Shown one piece after another: positions 1 through 9,071 of a stretch of 64,000 nt of DNA (its first letter is position 1; each line of letters starts with the position of its first letter). The stretch is from Cryomorphaceae bacterium. Lineage in GTDB: Bacteria > Bacteroidota > Bacteroidia > Flavobacteriales > Schleiferiaceae. The notes under the pieces are model-generated. The model had not been told where the DNA came from. It did not search any database and worked only from the letters and a program-made list of their open reading frames with translations. The stretch is from the NCBI GenBank assembly GCA_002682945.1, contig NYSL01000033.1:86006-150005 (forward strand), written 5' to 3'. The position numbers were made by a program, and so were the translations under genes.

Positions 1-3000
1 CGATCGCTTCCAAATAAAATTGGATACTTGCTGGGAATTCCAACAAAAAAGTTAGACATGATAATATATTATGAGAGATATATTGTTATTCAAAATGGAG
101 CAGCTCAAGATTCTGAAGGTAATGAATTTGCTCACATGCAATTCTTGACTGAAGAAGAGTATCTCGATGCCCTCGACCGTCTTCCATCAGAGAATATGTA
201 TTTGGATGATAGTGACCCAACTAAGTTTATTGCCAAAATGGGTGCTGAGGCTCTATTGATGCTTATTCAGCGCTTGGATTTGGATCAAATGTCCTATGAT
301 TTAAGAGATAAGGCAGCTAAAGAGACATCTCAACAAAGAAAGCAAGAAGCTTTGAAGCGGCTTCAGGTTGTTGAATCAATGCGTGATGGTAATACCAGAA
401 TGGAGAATAAACCAGAATGGATGTTAATCAAAGTTGTCCCTATTATTCCTCCGGAGCTGCGACCACTGGTTCCATTAGATGGTGGAAGATTTGCTACATC
501 TGATCTTAATGATCTATACCGTAGAGTGATAATTCGAAATAATCGATTAAAGCGTCTATTGGAGATTAAAGCACCTGAAGTTATCTTGAGAAATGAAAAG
601 CGCATGCTTCAAGAATCTGTTGATAGTCTTTTTGATAACACAAGAAAAGCCAGTGCTGTAAAAACGGAAAGTAACCGACCTTTAAAATCATTGAGTGATA
701 GTTTGAAAGGGAAACAAGGTAGGTTTAGACAGAATCTTTTAGGAAAAAGAGTTGATTATTCTGCACGATCGGTCATTGTAATAGGCCCGGACCTGAAACT
801 ACACGAATGTGGGTTGCCCAAGGGTATGGCTGCCGAGCTATATAAACCTTTTATCGTAAGGAAACTCATAGAGAGGGGCATAGTGAAAACTGTAAAATCT
901 GCTAAGAAAATCATAGATAATAGAGAAGCAGTTGTTTGGGATATACTGGAAAATGTAATGAAAGGACATCCAGTGTTATTAAATAGAGCTCCGACTCTGC
1001 ATCGATTGGGTATTCAAGCTTTTCAACCAAAGATGATTGAGGGTAAGGCTATTCAGCTTCATCCGCTTACATGTACTGCCTTTAATGCTGATTTTGATGG
1101 AGACCAAATGGCTGTTCACTTGCCTTTGGGTCCAGCAGCTATTTTAGAAGCTCAAATATTGATGCTTGCTTCGCACAATATTTTAAACCCAGCAAACGGA
1201 TCCCCCATTACAGTGCCATCCCAGGATATGGTATTAGGCCTCTACTACATGACAAAGGCTAAGAGGAATCTTCCGAAGGATCCAGTAAAGGGAGAAGGAA
1301 TGACTTTTTATTCAGCAGAAGAAGTAAATATTGCTTACAACGAAAAAAGAGTTGATCTAAATGCGTACGTAAAAGTTCGAGCTTTAGTTGATGGTGATAA
1401 CGGTGAATTAACACACAAGGTTATTGAGACCAGTGTTGGTAGAGTTTTATTTAATCAAGTAGTTCCAGAAGGTGTTGGTTTTATTAACGAGGTGCTTACT
1501 AAAAAAGCATTGAGAGATATTATTGCACGCATTCTTACTCGCACAGATGTACCGAGAACAGCAAAGTTCCTTGATGATATGAAAAACCTTGGTTATTCAA
1601 ATGCGTTCTTTGGAGGACTTTCTTTTTCACTAGGAGATATTATGGTTCCAGAAATTAAGGAATCCTTAGTTGATGATGCAGACTCTGAAGTCGAAGGTAT
1701 TTTGACGAATTACAACATGGGTCTTATTACCAATAATGAAAGATATAATCAAGTAATTGATGTTTGGACTAATGCCAATGCCAGGTTAACGCAATCCGCA
1801 ATGTCTCAGTTGATAAATGACCGTCAAGGATTTAACCCAATTTATATGATGTTAGATTCTGGTGCTCGTGGTTCAAAAGAACAAATTCGTCAATTATCGG
1901 GAATGAGGGGATTAATGGCAAAACCCCAGAAATCGGGCTCCGCTGGCGGTGAAATTATTGAGAATCCTATCATCTCCAACTTTAAAGAAGGACTTTCGAT
2001 TCTTGAGTACTTTATCTCTACCCACGGCGCAAGAAAAGGTCTTGCAGATACAGCCTTAAAAACTGCTGATGCTGGATATTTGACAAGAAGGTTACATGAT
2101 GTAGCTCAAGATGTAATTGTTAACCTAGATGATTGTGGGACATTGCGAGGAATTGAAATTCATCCCTTGCGCAAAAATGAAGAGATTGTTGAACTGTTGT
2201 CTGAGAGAATAGCTGGACGTGTTTCTCTACTCGACGTAATTGATCCAATTACGGGTGAGAAATACATTGAGGCTGGACAAATGATTTCAGATTTAATTGC
2301 CGAGAAAATTGATGGTTCACCAATCGAATCGGTTGAAGTCCGTTCACCTCTTACATGCGAAAGTAAGAAAGGAATTTGTGCAAAATGTTATGGAAGAAAC
2401 CTTTCAACAGCAAAATTTGTTCAAACAGGTGAAGCTGTTGGTGTATTAGCGGCCCAGTCCATAGGTGAGCCAGGAACTCAATTGACCCTCAGGACCTTCC
2501 ACGTTGGAGGAACAGCAGGTAATGTTTCGGAAATAAGTAGCTTGAAAGCGAAATTTGACGGTATTCTAGAATTAGATGAAGTTAGAACTGTAATTTCTGA
2601 AAATCCTGAAGGTGAAAAATCAAATATCGTAATAGGACGGACTGGAGAAATGCGAATCGTCGATTCTTCAACAGGTATATCCGTTATGACAGGAAATGTT
2701 CCATACGGGTCAAACTTGTTGCTGAAATCAGGTGCTAAGGTCAAAAAAGATGATATCATATGTTCATGGGACCCTTACAATGCAGTAATTATCTCTGAGC
2801 ATTCGGGAACGATTGCGTATCAAGATATTATTCAAGGGGTTACTTATAAGGTTGAGATCGATGAGCAAACTGGCTTCCAGGACAAAGTAATATCTGATAA
2901 TAGAAATAAGAAACTAGTCTCAATGCTTAAAGTATTGGATAAAAAAGGAAATGAAATAAAGCATTATACATTACCAGTAGGTGCTCATTTGATGGTCGAT

Positions 3001-3969
3001 GAAGGGGAAGAAATAAAGGCCGGAAAAATTTTAGTCAAGATTCCTCGACGAGGTGCGAAAGCAGGTGATATAACTGGAGGACTTCCAAGGGTAACAGAGT
3101 TATTTGAAGCTAGAAACCCTTCAAATCCCTCAGTAGTTACAGCGATTGATGGTACTGTTTCATATGGGAAAATTAAACGTGGAAACCGTGAAATAATTAT
3201 TGAAAGTCGAACAGGAGAACAAAAAAAGTATTTGATCAACTTATCGAAGCAGATTTTAGTTCAAGAAAATGATTTTGTTCGTGCAGGATCCCCTCTCAGC
3301 GATGGGGCTATAACCCCCTCAGATATTTTAGCAATTCAAGGTCCAACTGCAGTTCAGGAATATTTAGTTAACGAAATCCAAGAGGTCTATCGTTTGCAGG
3401 GTGTTAAAATAAATGACAAGCATTTTGAAGTTATTGTTAGGCAAATGATGCGTAAAGTAGAGATTGTAGACGGTGGAGACACCTCTTTCTTAGAAGGACA
3501 TTTAGAACATACAATTGACTTCATAACGGAAAATGATTCGATTTTTGATAGAAAGATTGTAGTTGATGCAGGAGATAGCGATTCTTTAAAGGCGGGAATG
3601 AAAATATCTTCTCGTCGTCTGCGTGACGAAAACTCTTTATTGAGACGTTCTGACAAGGTTTTAGTTGAAGCACGTGACGCGGAACCTGCAACGGCAAAGT
3701 TGATTTTACAGGGAATTACAAGAGCTTCACTTCAAACCAAGTCATGGGTTTCTGCGGCATCTTTCCAGGAGACTACGAAGGTTCTAAATGAAGCGGCAAT
3801 AGCAGCGAAAATCGATACTCTTGAAGGTTTAAAAGAGAATGTAATTGTTGGCCATAGAATTCCTGCAGGTACTGGCTTGAAAAAGTATTACAAATCAGTT
3901 GTAGGCAGTAAAGAAGAATATGAAGAAATGATGGCAAAGAAAACGGTTGATGTTGAATTAGACGACTAA
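1..3969 (+). CDS. rpoC: DNA-directed RNA polymerase subunit beta' (5' end outside window)
   Basis: This is the largest RNA polymerase subunit, which carries the catalytic magnesium site. The reading frame is open from base 1 and its first codons ([14 protein letters not shown]) are already internal RpoC sequence, so the true start and the N-terminal zinc finger lie upstream. The absolutely conserved NADFDGD metal-binding motif is at codons 362-368 counted from base 1. The four cysteines of the second zinc site are present: one at nt 2134 in DDCGT and three at nt 2356-2388 in [11 protein letters not shown]. The bridge-helix/trigger-loop region ([20 protein letters not shown]) is intact. About 1,322 codons are visible, against roughly 1,430 expected for a Bacteroidota RpoC, so about 100 residues are missing. 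The gene is followed after 15 nt by the DUF3467 gene, probably in the same transcript. Confidence 0.99.
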   Translation, partial: RSLPNKIGYLLGIPTKKLDMIIYYERYIVIQNGAAQDSEGNEFAHMQFLTEEEYLDALDRLPSENMYLDDSDPTKFIAKMGAEALLMLIQRLDLDQMSYDLRDKAAKETSQQRKQEALKRLQVVESMRDGNTRMENKPEWMLIKVVPIIPPELRPLVPLDGGRFATSDLNDLYRRVIIRNNRLKRLLEIKAPEVILRNEKRMLQESVDSLFDNTRKASAVKTESNRPLKSLSDSLKGKQGRFRQNLLGKRVDYSARSVIVIGPDLKLHECGLPKGMAAELYKPFIVRKLIERGIVKTVKSAKKIIDNREAVVWDILENVMKGHPVLLNRAPTLHRLGIQAFQPKMIEGKAIQLHPLTCTAFNADFDGDQMAVHLPLGPAAILEAQILMLASHNILNPANGSPITVPSQDMVLGLYYMTKAKRNLPKDPVKGEGMTFYSAEEVNIAYNEKRVDLNAYVKVRALVDGDNGELTHKVIETSVGRVLFNQVVPEGVGFINEVLTKKALRDIIARILTRTDVPRTAKFLDDMKNLGYSNAFFGGLSFSLGDIMVPEIKESLVDDADSEVEGILTNYNMGLITNNERYNQVIDVWTNANARLTQSAMSQLINDRQGFNPIYMMLDSGARGSKEQIRQLSGMRGLMAKPQKSGSAGGEIIENPIISNFKEGLSILEYFISTHGARKGLADTALKTADAGYLTRRLHDVAQDVIVNLDDCGTLRGIEIHPLRKNEEIVELLSERIAGRVSLLDVIDPITGEKYIEAGQMISDLIAEKIDGSPIESVEVRSPLTCESKKGICAKCYGRNLSTAKFVQTGEAVGVLAAQSIGEPGTQLTLRTFHVGGTAGNVSEISSLKAKFDGILELDEVRTVISENPEGEKSNIVIGRTGEMRIVDSSTGISVMTGNVPYGSNLLLKSGAKVKKDDIICSWDPYNAVIISEHSGTIAYQDIIQGVTYKVEIDEQTGFQDKVISDNRNKKLVSMLKVLDKKGNEIKHYTLPVGAHLMVDEGEEIKAGKILVKIPRRGAKAGDITGGLPRVTELFEARNPSNPSVVTAIDGTVSYGKIKRGNREIIIESRTGEQKKYLINLSKQILVQENDFVRAGSPLSDGAITPSDILAIQGPTAVQEYLVNEIQEVYRLQGVKINDKHFEVIVRQMMRKVEIVDGGDTSFLEGHLEHTIDFITENDSIFDRKIVVDAGDSDSLKAGMKISSRRLRDENSLLRRSDKVLVEARDAEPATAKLILQGITRASLQTKSWVSAASFQETTKVLNEAAIAAKIDTLEGLKENVIVGHRIPAGTGLKKYYKSVVGSKEEYEEMMAKKTVDVELDD

Positions 3970-3984
3970 CTTAAATTGTGGAAA

Positions 3985-4293
3985 ATGGGTGAGGAAAAAG
4001 AAAATCAGGTTCAAATTGAGCTAAATGCTGAAACTGCTGACGGTATTTACAGTAACTTGGCAGTCATAAATCATTCACCTTCAGAATTCGTATTAGATTT
4101 TATTCAGATGATGCCTGGTTTGCCAAAAGCAAGGGTCAAAGCTCGTGTTATTTTAACACCTCAGCATGCCAAAAGGCTCATAGTGGCTCTAGAAGACAAT
4201 GTATCTAGATTTGAATCTGCTCATGGTAAAATATCAGATACGGAAAATCCAAAGGTTCCAATACAATTTGGTGGTCCTGCGGGACAAGCATAG
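3985..4293 (+). CDS. DUF3467 family protein
   Basis: This small acidic protein of 102 residues has the DUF3467 pattern: an N-terminal strand (VQIELNAETADGIYSNLAVI), a central FVLDF segment and a PKARVKARVILTPQHAKRL block. The molecular function is unknown. In many Bacteroidota the family lies directly after rpoC, as here, which suggests co-expression with RNA polymerase; a role in transcription is inference only. I chose the ATG at 3985. A TTG lies three codons upstream, but it would put the start only 6 nt after the rpoC stop with no supporting signal. The gene ends 14 nt before the convergent DUF6095-like gene. Confidence 0.85.
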   Translation: MGEEKENQVQIELNAETADGIYSNLAVINHSPSEFVLDFIQMMPGLPKARVKARVILTPQHAKRLIVALEDNVSRFESAHGKISDTENPKVPIQFGGPAGQA

Positions 4294-4307
4294 ACCTGTC
4301 TTTGAAA

Positions 4308-4559
4308 TTATGAACTTTGATTTTGATCAGCTTTTTGATCAAAAAGACTATCTAGAATGGCTACAATTCCTCGAATTATGAGGCCAGCTCCCACAAACAT
4401 TAGAGTTACTATTAGCCCAGTCCAAAACCAGTTTCCATTCTTTAAGGCAGGTGCTCCTATCCAGAAATAGAAAGCGGGTCCAGCAAACAAGAATGGAAAG
4501 GAAAATGCTAAAATTATAACTCCCTTCATTAAACTGGGTTTTTTAGATTTTTTACTCAT
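4308..4559 (-). CDS. Small two-TM membrane protein (DUF6095-like)
   Basis: This 83-residue protein has a basic N-terminus (MSKKSKKPSLMKG), two hydrophobic segments at about residues 12-33 and 44-68, and a charged tail. Size, topology and the GPAFYFW and GLIIRGI surroundings resemble the DUF6095 family of Flavobacteria; this is recalled from memory rather than searched. No function is known. It starts 9 nt after the stop of the upstream aminotransferase gene on the same strand and is probably the last gene of the transketolase operon. A perfect 16-bp palindrome lies in its last codons (see the repeat at 4331-4346). Confidence 0.7.
   Translation of the reverse strand: MSKKSKKPSLMKGVIILAFSFPFLFAGPAFYFWIGAPALKNGNWFWTGLIVTLMFVGAGLIIRGIVAILDSLFDQKADQNQSS
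4331..4346. repeat. 16-bp perfect palindrome at gene end
   Basis: CTTTTTGATCAAAAAG reads identically on both strands. It lies at the 3' end of the DUF6095-like gene, in the narrow convergent zone with the DUF3467 gene. A related 12-bp palindrome follows ychF at 10164-10175. There is no loop, so a hairpin would have to open the GATC centre. It could be part of a weak bidirectional terminator or a chance A/T-rich palindrome. Confidence 0.4.
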
Positions 4560-4568
4560 GCTTTCAAT

Positions 4569-5753
4569 TTACAGTTGATTTAATACTTGGATGAAGTTAG
4601 AATTGAAATAATCTATTTCATTTGCTGTTATGCAAAGTGGAGGGGTTATTCTCAGGGCTTCATTATTAAAAAGAAAAAAGTTGGTGATTATTTTTCTCTC
4701 AATGAGTTTTTTATAAACTAAGTTTTTAAAATCTTCAGTTTCCAGAATAACAGATAGAAGTAAACCAGTGCCCCGAACTTCACATACCTTTGGGTGCGAT
4801 GTTAAAACTTCTTTAATTAGTTCACCTCGCCTTTTAACATCAATAAGCCAGTTCGAAGATTTAAGAACTTGAAATGCAGCAAGACCTGCAGCGCAGCTAA
4901 CCGGGTTTCCTCCAAAGGTTGTAATATGCCCAAGAATAGGATCACTTTTAAGTTTCATCATCTTCGATTTCGATGAAATAAATGCCCCTAGAGGCATTCC
5001 TCCTCCCAGAGCTTTCCCCAAGCAAAGTATATCAGGAGTTATTCCATATTCTTGGTGAGCAAACAAATTCCCCGTCCTACCAAAAGCCGTTTGACACTCA
5101 TCAACTATCAACATTGCTCCAACCTCTGAACATTTACTGGATAATTTATCTAAAAAAACTTTATCGGCTTTTTTGTAACCTGTGCCAGCTTGAATACATT
5201 CTACAATCACTGCTGCAGTTTTCGAGGATATTTCATTTAAAGACTCTATATCGTTGTATTCAAGTTGTCTGTGATCTGGAACTAAAGGTCTAAAAGCTCT
5301 TTTATATTTTTCATTGCCCATTGATGAGAGGGCTCCTATAGTTGAACCATGATAGGATCCTTTAAAGGAAATTATCTCAGATCTTCCAGTCACTCTCCTA
5401 GCTAATTTAAAGGCACCTTCGGTGGCCTCAGTACCGGAATTTACCCAATAAACGGTTTGCAGCTCAGCATCCAATTCATTAGTTATTGATTCTGCATATG
5501 TCACTTGGATCTTTTGAATATATTCTCCGTAGACCATCAGATGCATATGTTTATCTATTTGTTCTTTAACGGCGGAAATAACTACAGGATGACTATGTCC
5601 AATATTCGCAACTGCGATGCCACTAATGAAGTCTAGATATTTTTCATCTTTATCGTCATAAAGATATATTCCATTTGCTTTTGAAAATTTCAGTAGCATT
5701 GGAGATCCTGTAGTTTGAGCTAAATGTTTATAGAAGGATTTTTCTAATTCCAT
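4569..5753 (-). CDS. Class-III PLP aminotransferase (acetylornithine/ornithine type)
   Basis: This is a fold-type I, class-III aminotransferase of 394 residues, the usual length for acetylornithine or ornithine aminotransferases. Visible features are SGTEA at 106-110 for phosphate binding, the IVDECQTAFGRTG block with cofactor aspartate 218, and the Schiff-base lysine 247 in CLGKALGGGMPLGAF. The exact amino donor (acetylornithine, ornithine, lysine or GABA) cannot be decided by eye. The open frame continues upstream to 5930, but that extension lies inside tktC and is unlike any aminotransferase; the ATG at 5753 gives the natural N-terminus MELEKSFYKH. It follows tktC after 47 nt and precedes the small membrane protein by 9 nt. 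No arginine-biosynthesis genes are nearby. Confidence 0.93.
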   Translation of the reverse strand: MELEKSFYKHLAQTTGSPMLLKFSKANGIYLYDDKDEKYLDFISGIAVANIGHSHPVVISAVKEQIDKHMHLMVYGEYIQKIQVTYAESITNELDAELQTVYWVNSGTEATEGAFKLARRVTGRSEIISFKGSYHGSTIGALSSMGNEKYKRAFRPLVPDHRQLEYNDIESLNEISSKTAAVIVECIQAGTGYKKADKVFLDKLSSKCSEVGAMLIVDECQTAFGRTGNLFAHQEYGITPDILCLGKALGGGMPLGAFISSKSKMMKLKSDPILGHITTFGGNPVSCAAGLAAFQVLKSSNWLIDVKRRGELIKEVLTSHPKVCEVRGTGLLLSVILETEDFKNLVYKKLIERKIITNFFLFNNEALRITPPLCITANEIDYFNSNFIQVLNQL

Positions 5754-5800
5754 TACTGTATTCTGTCCAAAACGTGTTAAAAATATTTTAGTTCTCCAAA

Positions 5801-6751
5801 TTAACGTTTCAAAACACTTTTTACGGCATCTACTATTGCAGATGAATCCAGACCATACTTTTTCATAAGCTGATCTGGTTTCCCACTTTCTCCAAAGGAA
5901 TCGTTTACGCCAACCATTTCCATTGGACAAGGTTTGTGCAAGGCGAGTGCTTGGGCTACTGAATCTCCAAGACCACCATTTTTTTGATGCTCTTCCGCAG
6001 TAACTACTCGCCCTGTTTTTTCAGCACTTTTAAGGAGCGTACTAAGGTCTAAAGGCTTTATGGTAGCACAGTTTATTACTTCTGCATTTATTCCAATTTT
6101 TGTTAGCGAATTGTATGCTTCTAGAGCCTCCCATACTAAATGGCCATTTGCAATTATCGTCACATCTTTTCCTTCAGTTAATACATCAGCTTTACCAATC
6201 TCAAATGGTTTTTCTGATGGAGTGAAATTTGGAACTTTGGGACGTCCAAACCTCAAGTATACAGGGCCTAAATAATTAGAAATAGCAATAGTAGCTGCTC
6301 GAGTTTGATTAAAATCACAAGGTGATATAACAACCATACCTGGAAGCATTTTCATTAGTCCGATATCTTCAAGAATTTGGTGAGTAGCACCGTCTTCGCC
6401 AAGGGTTAGCCCTGCATGCGAAGCGCAGATTTTTACATTTTTCCCTGAGTATGCTATGCTTTGGCGAATTTGATCATAAACTCGGCCTGTTGAAAAATTC
6501 GCAAAGGTTCCAGTAAACGGGATATAGTTTCCGATTGATAGTCCTGCAGCCATGCCCATCATATTTGCCTCTGCAATTCCTGTTTGAAAAAAGCGATCGG
6601 GGAATTCATCAGCAAAGTAATTCATTTTCAAAGATCCTGTTAAATCTGAGCATAATGCAACGACATTGGGGTTATTTCTACCTAAAAATAGCAAACCGTC
6701 ACCAAAGCCTGACCGCGTGTCTTTATTGCCAGAATTTATAAAATTGTGCAT
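5801..6751 (-). CDS. tktC: Transketolase, C-terminal subunit
   Basis: This is the pyrimidine-binding and C-terminal half of transketolase, 316 residues, encoded as a separate polypeptide as in many Bacteroidota and Archaea. With the N-terminal subunit it would transfer two-carbon units in the cytosolic pentose-phosphate pathway. The catalytic glutamate is E61 in FFQTGIAEANMMGMAAGL, followed by SHAGLTLGEDGATHQ and the C-terminal domain (KPLDLSTLL, then VVTAEEHQKNGGLGDSVA). Its partner, tktN, would normally be directly upstream; here a secreted VWA gene of about 1.4 kb lies between them. The gene starts 10 nt after the VWA stop. Confidence 0.95.
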   Translation of the reverse strand: MHNFINSGNKDTRSGFGDGLLFLGRNNPNVVALCSDLTGSLKMNYFADEFPDRFFQTGIAEANMMGMAAGLSIGNYIPFTGTFANFSTGRVYDQIRQSIAYSGKNVKICASHAGLTLGEDGATHQILEDIGLMKMLPGMVVISPCDFNQTRAATIAISNYLGPVYLRFGRPKVPNFTPSEKPFEIGKADVLTEGKDVTIIANGHLVWEALEAYNSLTKIGINAEVINCATIKPLDLSTLLKSAEKTGRVVTAEEHQKNGGLGDSVAQALALHKPCPMEMVGVNDSFGESGKPDQLMKKYGLDSSAIVDAVKSVLKR

Positions 6752-6761
6752 TTTTTATTTT

Positions 6762-8153
6762 TTAAGGTAATCTGACAAGAGTCGAATTACCGGATGAGAC
6801 ATTGAATTTTTTTGTTTTTGAATATGATGTTTGTTGTGCGCTTCCAGATCTGAAGATAAGTATATATTGACCAGGTTGGAGAGAGAATTTTTGACGTGTT
6901 AATTGATCGTCTATGTTTATTACCCATTCTAGTTTTGACCCATCTGATTCAAAAATTGCACCGTAACCATTGGTCTTCAATTGAATTGTCACATCCCCTG
7001 GAGTAGGAATAATGAAATCATGAGTTTTACCTGGCTCGATGAGAACTTTTTCTTGATAGCGGGGTAGTGTTAGAATATCAATTTCATAATACCCTGAAAG
7101 GTATCTGGTTGTGGAATTAAAATATTGAACATTTAATATTTCTGACTTTCCCGCCTGTCTCACAACCGCTAGTGGTTTGTATTGAAGTGATTTGGAACCT
7201 GGCATACTTAATTTAAGTTCTCCAGAGACTATTTCCGTTCCCAATTGATTGTGCTTACCGGAAAAAATATATGATGAATCGATTTTAACTGGAGGTATCG
7301 AGAACACTTGACCTTCATATTGAATCAATGGATCTAGATTTAAAGTATCAGGTAGATTTTTATAATTAAGAGTGTGGATAAACATATTTTGAATTTGATC
7401 GCTTTTTATATTTTTCAATATTATTGGCAAGTTCGTCTCAGATGCATTTCCATCATTACCAATCAAATTAATTTGAGCTGAGGTATTATTTAGTACTTGG
7501 GTTACAATAACATCTAGGACTTTTTTAAAAGTATTTTCATTCTTTGCATCGTAATAAGAGCCAACGCAATCAAATGAATTTACTAGTTCCGGTTCCAATC
7601 CAACTCCAATTACAAAAGGTTTCAGAAAAATCCCTTTCTTTTGAAGAATTTTTGAGGCTTTACAAGGATCTTCGTCACATGCTTCAACACCATCGGTAAT
7701 TAGAATGAGGATATTCCTACAATTTTCACAACTTGGAAAATCGCCTGCAGCACTTAAAATTGATCTAGCGATCGGTGTAGTCCCCATTGGTCTCAGCTCT
7801 CGGATTTTCTGTTTTATTCGATTAAGATTTTTATAATTAAATGGCACTTCTAACTTTGTATCGTTACAATCCTGAGGGGGTACAGGTTTTTGATGACCGT
7901 ATACACGAAGAGCAAGTTGAAAATTCGGATCTTGAATTTCAGAAAGACTGTCAATCATACTATTCATCAACCTTTGAGCAATCTCCATTTTTGTTCCATT
8001 TTCCCATCTGCCATACATGGAATTTGAGGCGTCAAGAACAAATAATATCCTAGTCAGCTTTTCTGACTCTATATATTTTTTTGGAGTTACCTTTTGGCAG
8101 AGTATTGGACCTATTAAAATTGAGAATCCTATCGTAAAAATAAACTTTCTCAT
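6762..8153 (-). CDS. Secreted von Willebrand factor A domain protein
   Basis: This 463-residue protein begins with a signal peptide (basic MRKF, then a hydrophobic run to about residue 20). A VWA domain follows at roughly 35-225. The metal-ion-dependent adhesion site DASNS is at 41-45 and a later MGTTP supplies the second MIDAS threonine. Several cysteines (CENC, ACDEDPC, FDC) suggest disulfides and export. The C-terminal half is beta-rich and low in recognisable motifs, with possible carbohydrate-binding-like or Ig-like modules. The start overlaps the tktN stop by one base (TAATG), a translational-coupling arrangement, and the stop lies 10 nt before tktC. The function is unknown. Export of the protein makes a direct contact with cytosolic transketolase unlikely. 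Confidence 0.85.
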   Translation of the reverse strand: MRKFIFTIGFSILIGPILCQKVTPKKYIESEKLTRILFVLDASNSMYGRWENGTKMEIAQRLMNSMIDSLSEIQDPNFQLALRVYGHQKPVPPQDCNDTKLEVPFNYKNLNRIKQKIRELRPMGTTPIARSILSAAGDFPSCENCRNILILITDGVEACDEDPCKASKILQKKGIFLKPFVIGVGLEPELVNSFDCVGSYYDAKNENTFKKVLDVIVTQVLNNTSAQINLIGNDGNASETNLPIILKNIKSDQIQNMFIHTLNYKNLPDTLNLDPLIQYEGQVFSIPPVKIDSSYIFSGKHNQLGTEIVSGELKLSMPGSKSLQYKPLAVVRQAGKSEILNVQYFNSTTRYLSGYYEIDILTLPRYQEKVLIEPGKTHDFIIPTPGDVTIQLKTNGYGAIFESDGSKLEWVINIDDQLTRQKFSLQPGQYILIFRSGSAQQTSYSKTKKFNVSSGNSTLVRLP

Positions 8154-9001
8154 TAAATTGGATAATCACCTAAGGTCTCAGGTAGCTGGCTCAAGGCTTT
8201 TTCTAGTTGTTCATCACTGGGAGCAATGCCGTGCCACTTATGAGTACCTGTCATAAAATCAACTCCTGCACCCATTTCAGTTTGCATAATTATACAAACT
8301 GGTTTTCCTTTTCCAGATAAATTTATGGCCGTATTTAATCCTTCAATTACCTCGCTTAGATTATTTCCATTATCAATTTTTAATACTTCCCATCCAAAAG
8401 AAATAAATTTCGACCCAATATCTCCCATTGGCATTACATCATTTGTTGATCCATCTATTTGTTGTCCATTTGCATCTATTGTTGCAATTATATTATCAAT
8501 ATTTTTTGAGCCTGCATAAAGGGCAGCTTCCCAGATTTGGCCTTCTTGAAGTTCTCCATCACCATGGAGTGAAAAGACTAGGTTATTATCATTAGATAAC
8601 TTTTTGGCTTCAGCGGCACCTAAAGCAACTGATAATCCTTGCCCTAAGCTGCCTGAGGCAATTCTAACTCCCGGGAGGCCTTCATGTGTTGTTGGATGTC
8701 CCTGAAGGCGCGAATTTAATTTCCTAAATGTACTTAATTCATCTATTGAAAAGTATCCAGCTCTTGCCAGAACACTATAGAATACTGGACTGATATGGCC
8801 ATTGCTTAAGAAAAAAATATCCTCATTTTGTCCATTCATGTTAAAGGACTCTTTATCGTGATTTAATACCTTAAAGTAAAGTGCTACAAAAAACTCTGTA
8901 CATCCAAGTGATCCCCCTGGATGACCAGATTGCACTGCATGTACCATCCTAAGAATATCTCGTCTTATTTGAGATGGGATTTTTTCAATTGATTTGTCCA
9001 T
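8153..9001 (-). CDS. tktN: Transketolase, N-terminal subunit
   Basis: This is the thiamine-diphosphate-binding half of a split transketolase, 282 residues. It shows SGHPGGSLGCTEFFVALY near the N-terminus, the substrate histidine region SNGHISP, GSLGQGLSVALGAA, and the TPP/Mg motif beginning at GDG 147-149 and ending at N178. It works with TktC, encoded two genes downstream. It is the first gene of a minus-strand operon that continues through the VWA protein, tktC, the aminotransferase and a small membrane protein. A perfect TAnnTTTG promoter box lies 23 nt upstream of the ATG. Confidence 0.95.
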   Translation of the reverse strand: MDKSIEKIPSQIRRDILRMVHAVQSGHPGGSLGCTEFFVALYFKVLNHDKESFNMNGQNEDIFFLSNGHISPVFYSVLARAGYFSIDELSTFRKLNSRLQGHPTTHEGLPGVRIASGSLGQGLSVALGAAEAKKLSNDNNLVFSLHGDGELQEGQIWEAALYAGSKNIDNIIATIDANGQQIDGSTNDVMPMGDIGSKFISFGWEVLKIDNGNNLSEVIEGLNTAINLSGKGKPVCIIMQTEMGAGVDFMTGTHKWHGIAPSDEQLEKALSQLPETLGDYPI

Positions 9002-9024
9002 GGAAAATTTCGATTATTATTTCA

Positions 9025-9032
9025 CAAAAGTA
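9025..9032 (-). promoter_or_regulatory. Bacteroidota -7 box for tktN
   Basis: The minus strand reads TACTTTTG, a perfect match to TAnnTTTG. There are 23 nt between it and the tktN ATG at 9001. No convincing -33 TTTG is seen. Confidence 0.6.
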
Positions 9033-9047
9033 AGGTCTATGGATGAG

Positions 9048-9055
9048 TACATTTG
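9048..9055 (+). promoter_or_regulatory. Bacteroidota -7 box for ychF
   Basis: TACATTTG matches TAnnTTTG and lies 16 nt before the ychF ATG at 9072. No clear -33 element is seen. Confidence 0.6.
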
Positions 9056-9071
9056 TGAAAAATAAAATAAT

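Larger units (their letters stand above)
9020..9060. repeat. Inverted repeat spanning the divergent tktN/ychF promoters
   Basis: The 9-bp arms TTTCACAAA (9020-9028) and TTTGTGAAA (9052-9060) are perfect inverted copies separated by 23 bp. Each arm overlaps the -7 box of one of the two divergent promoters. The symmetry may be an operator for a dimeric regulator, or it may arise because both promoters share the extended TTTGTGAAA sequence. Confidence 0.6.

Noticed and set aside
2478..2759. Minus-strand ORF of 93 codons inside rpoC (and similar ones at 363-605, 2985-3239, 3387-3656)
   Set aside because: They lie fully antisense to conserved RpoC sequence, are biased in serine, proline and isoleucine as expected for antisense translation, and have no recognisable motif.
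4199..4381. Plus-strand 60-codon ORF across the end of the DUF3467 gene
   Set aside because: Out of frame with DUF3467, overlaps the convergent gene and shows no motif.
5754..5930. N-terminal extension of the class-III aminotransferase frame
   Set aside because: The 59 extra codons overlap the 3' end of tktC, are basic and cysteine-rich, and resemble no aminotransferase; the ATG at 5753 gives the normal N-terminus.
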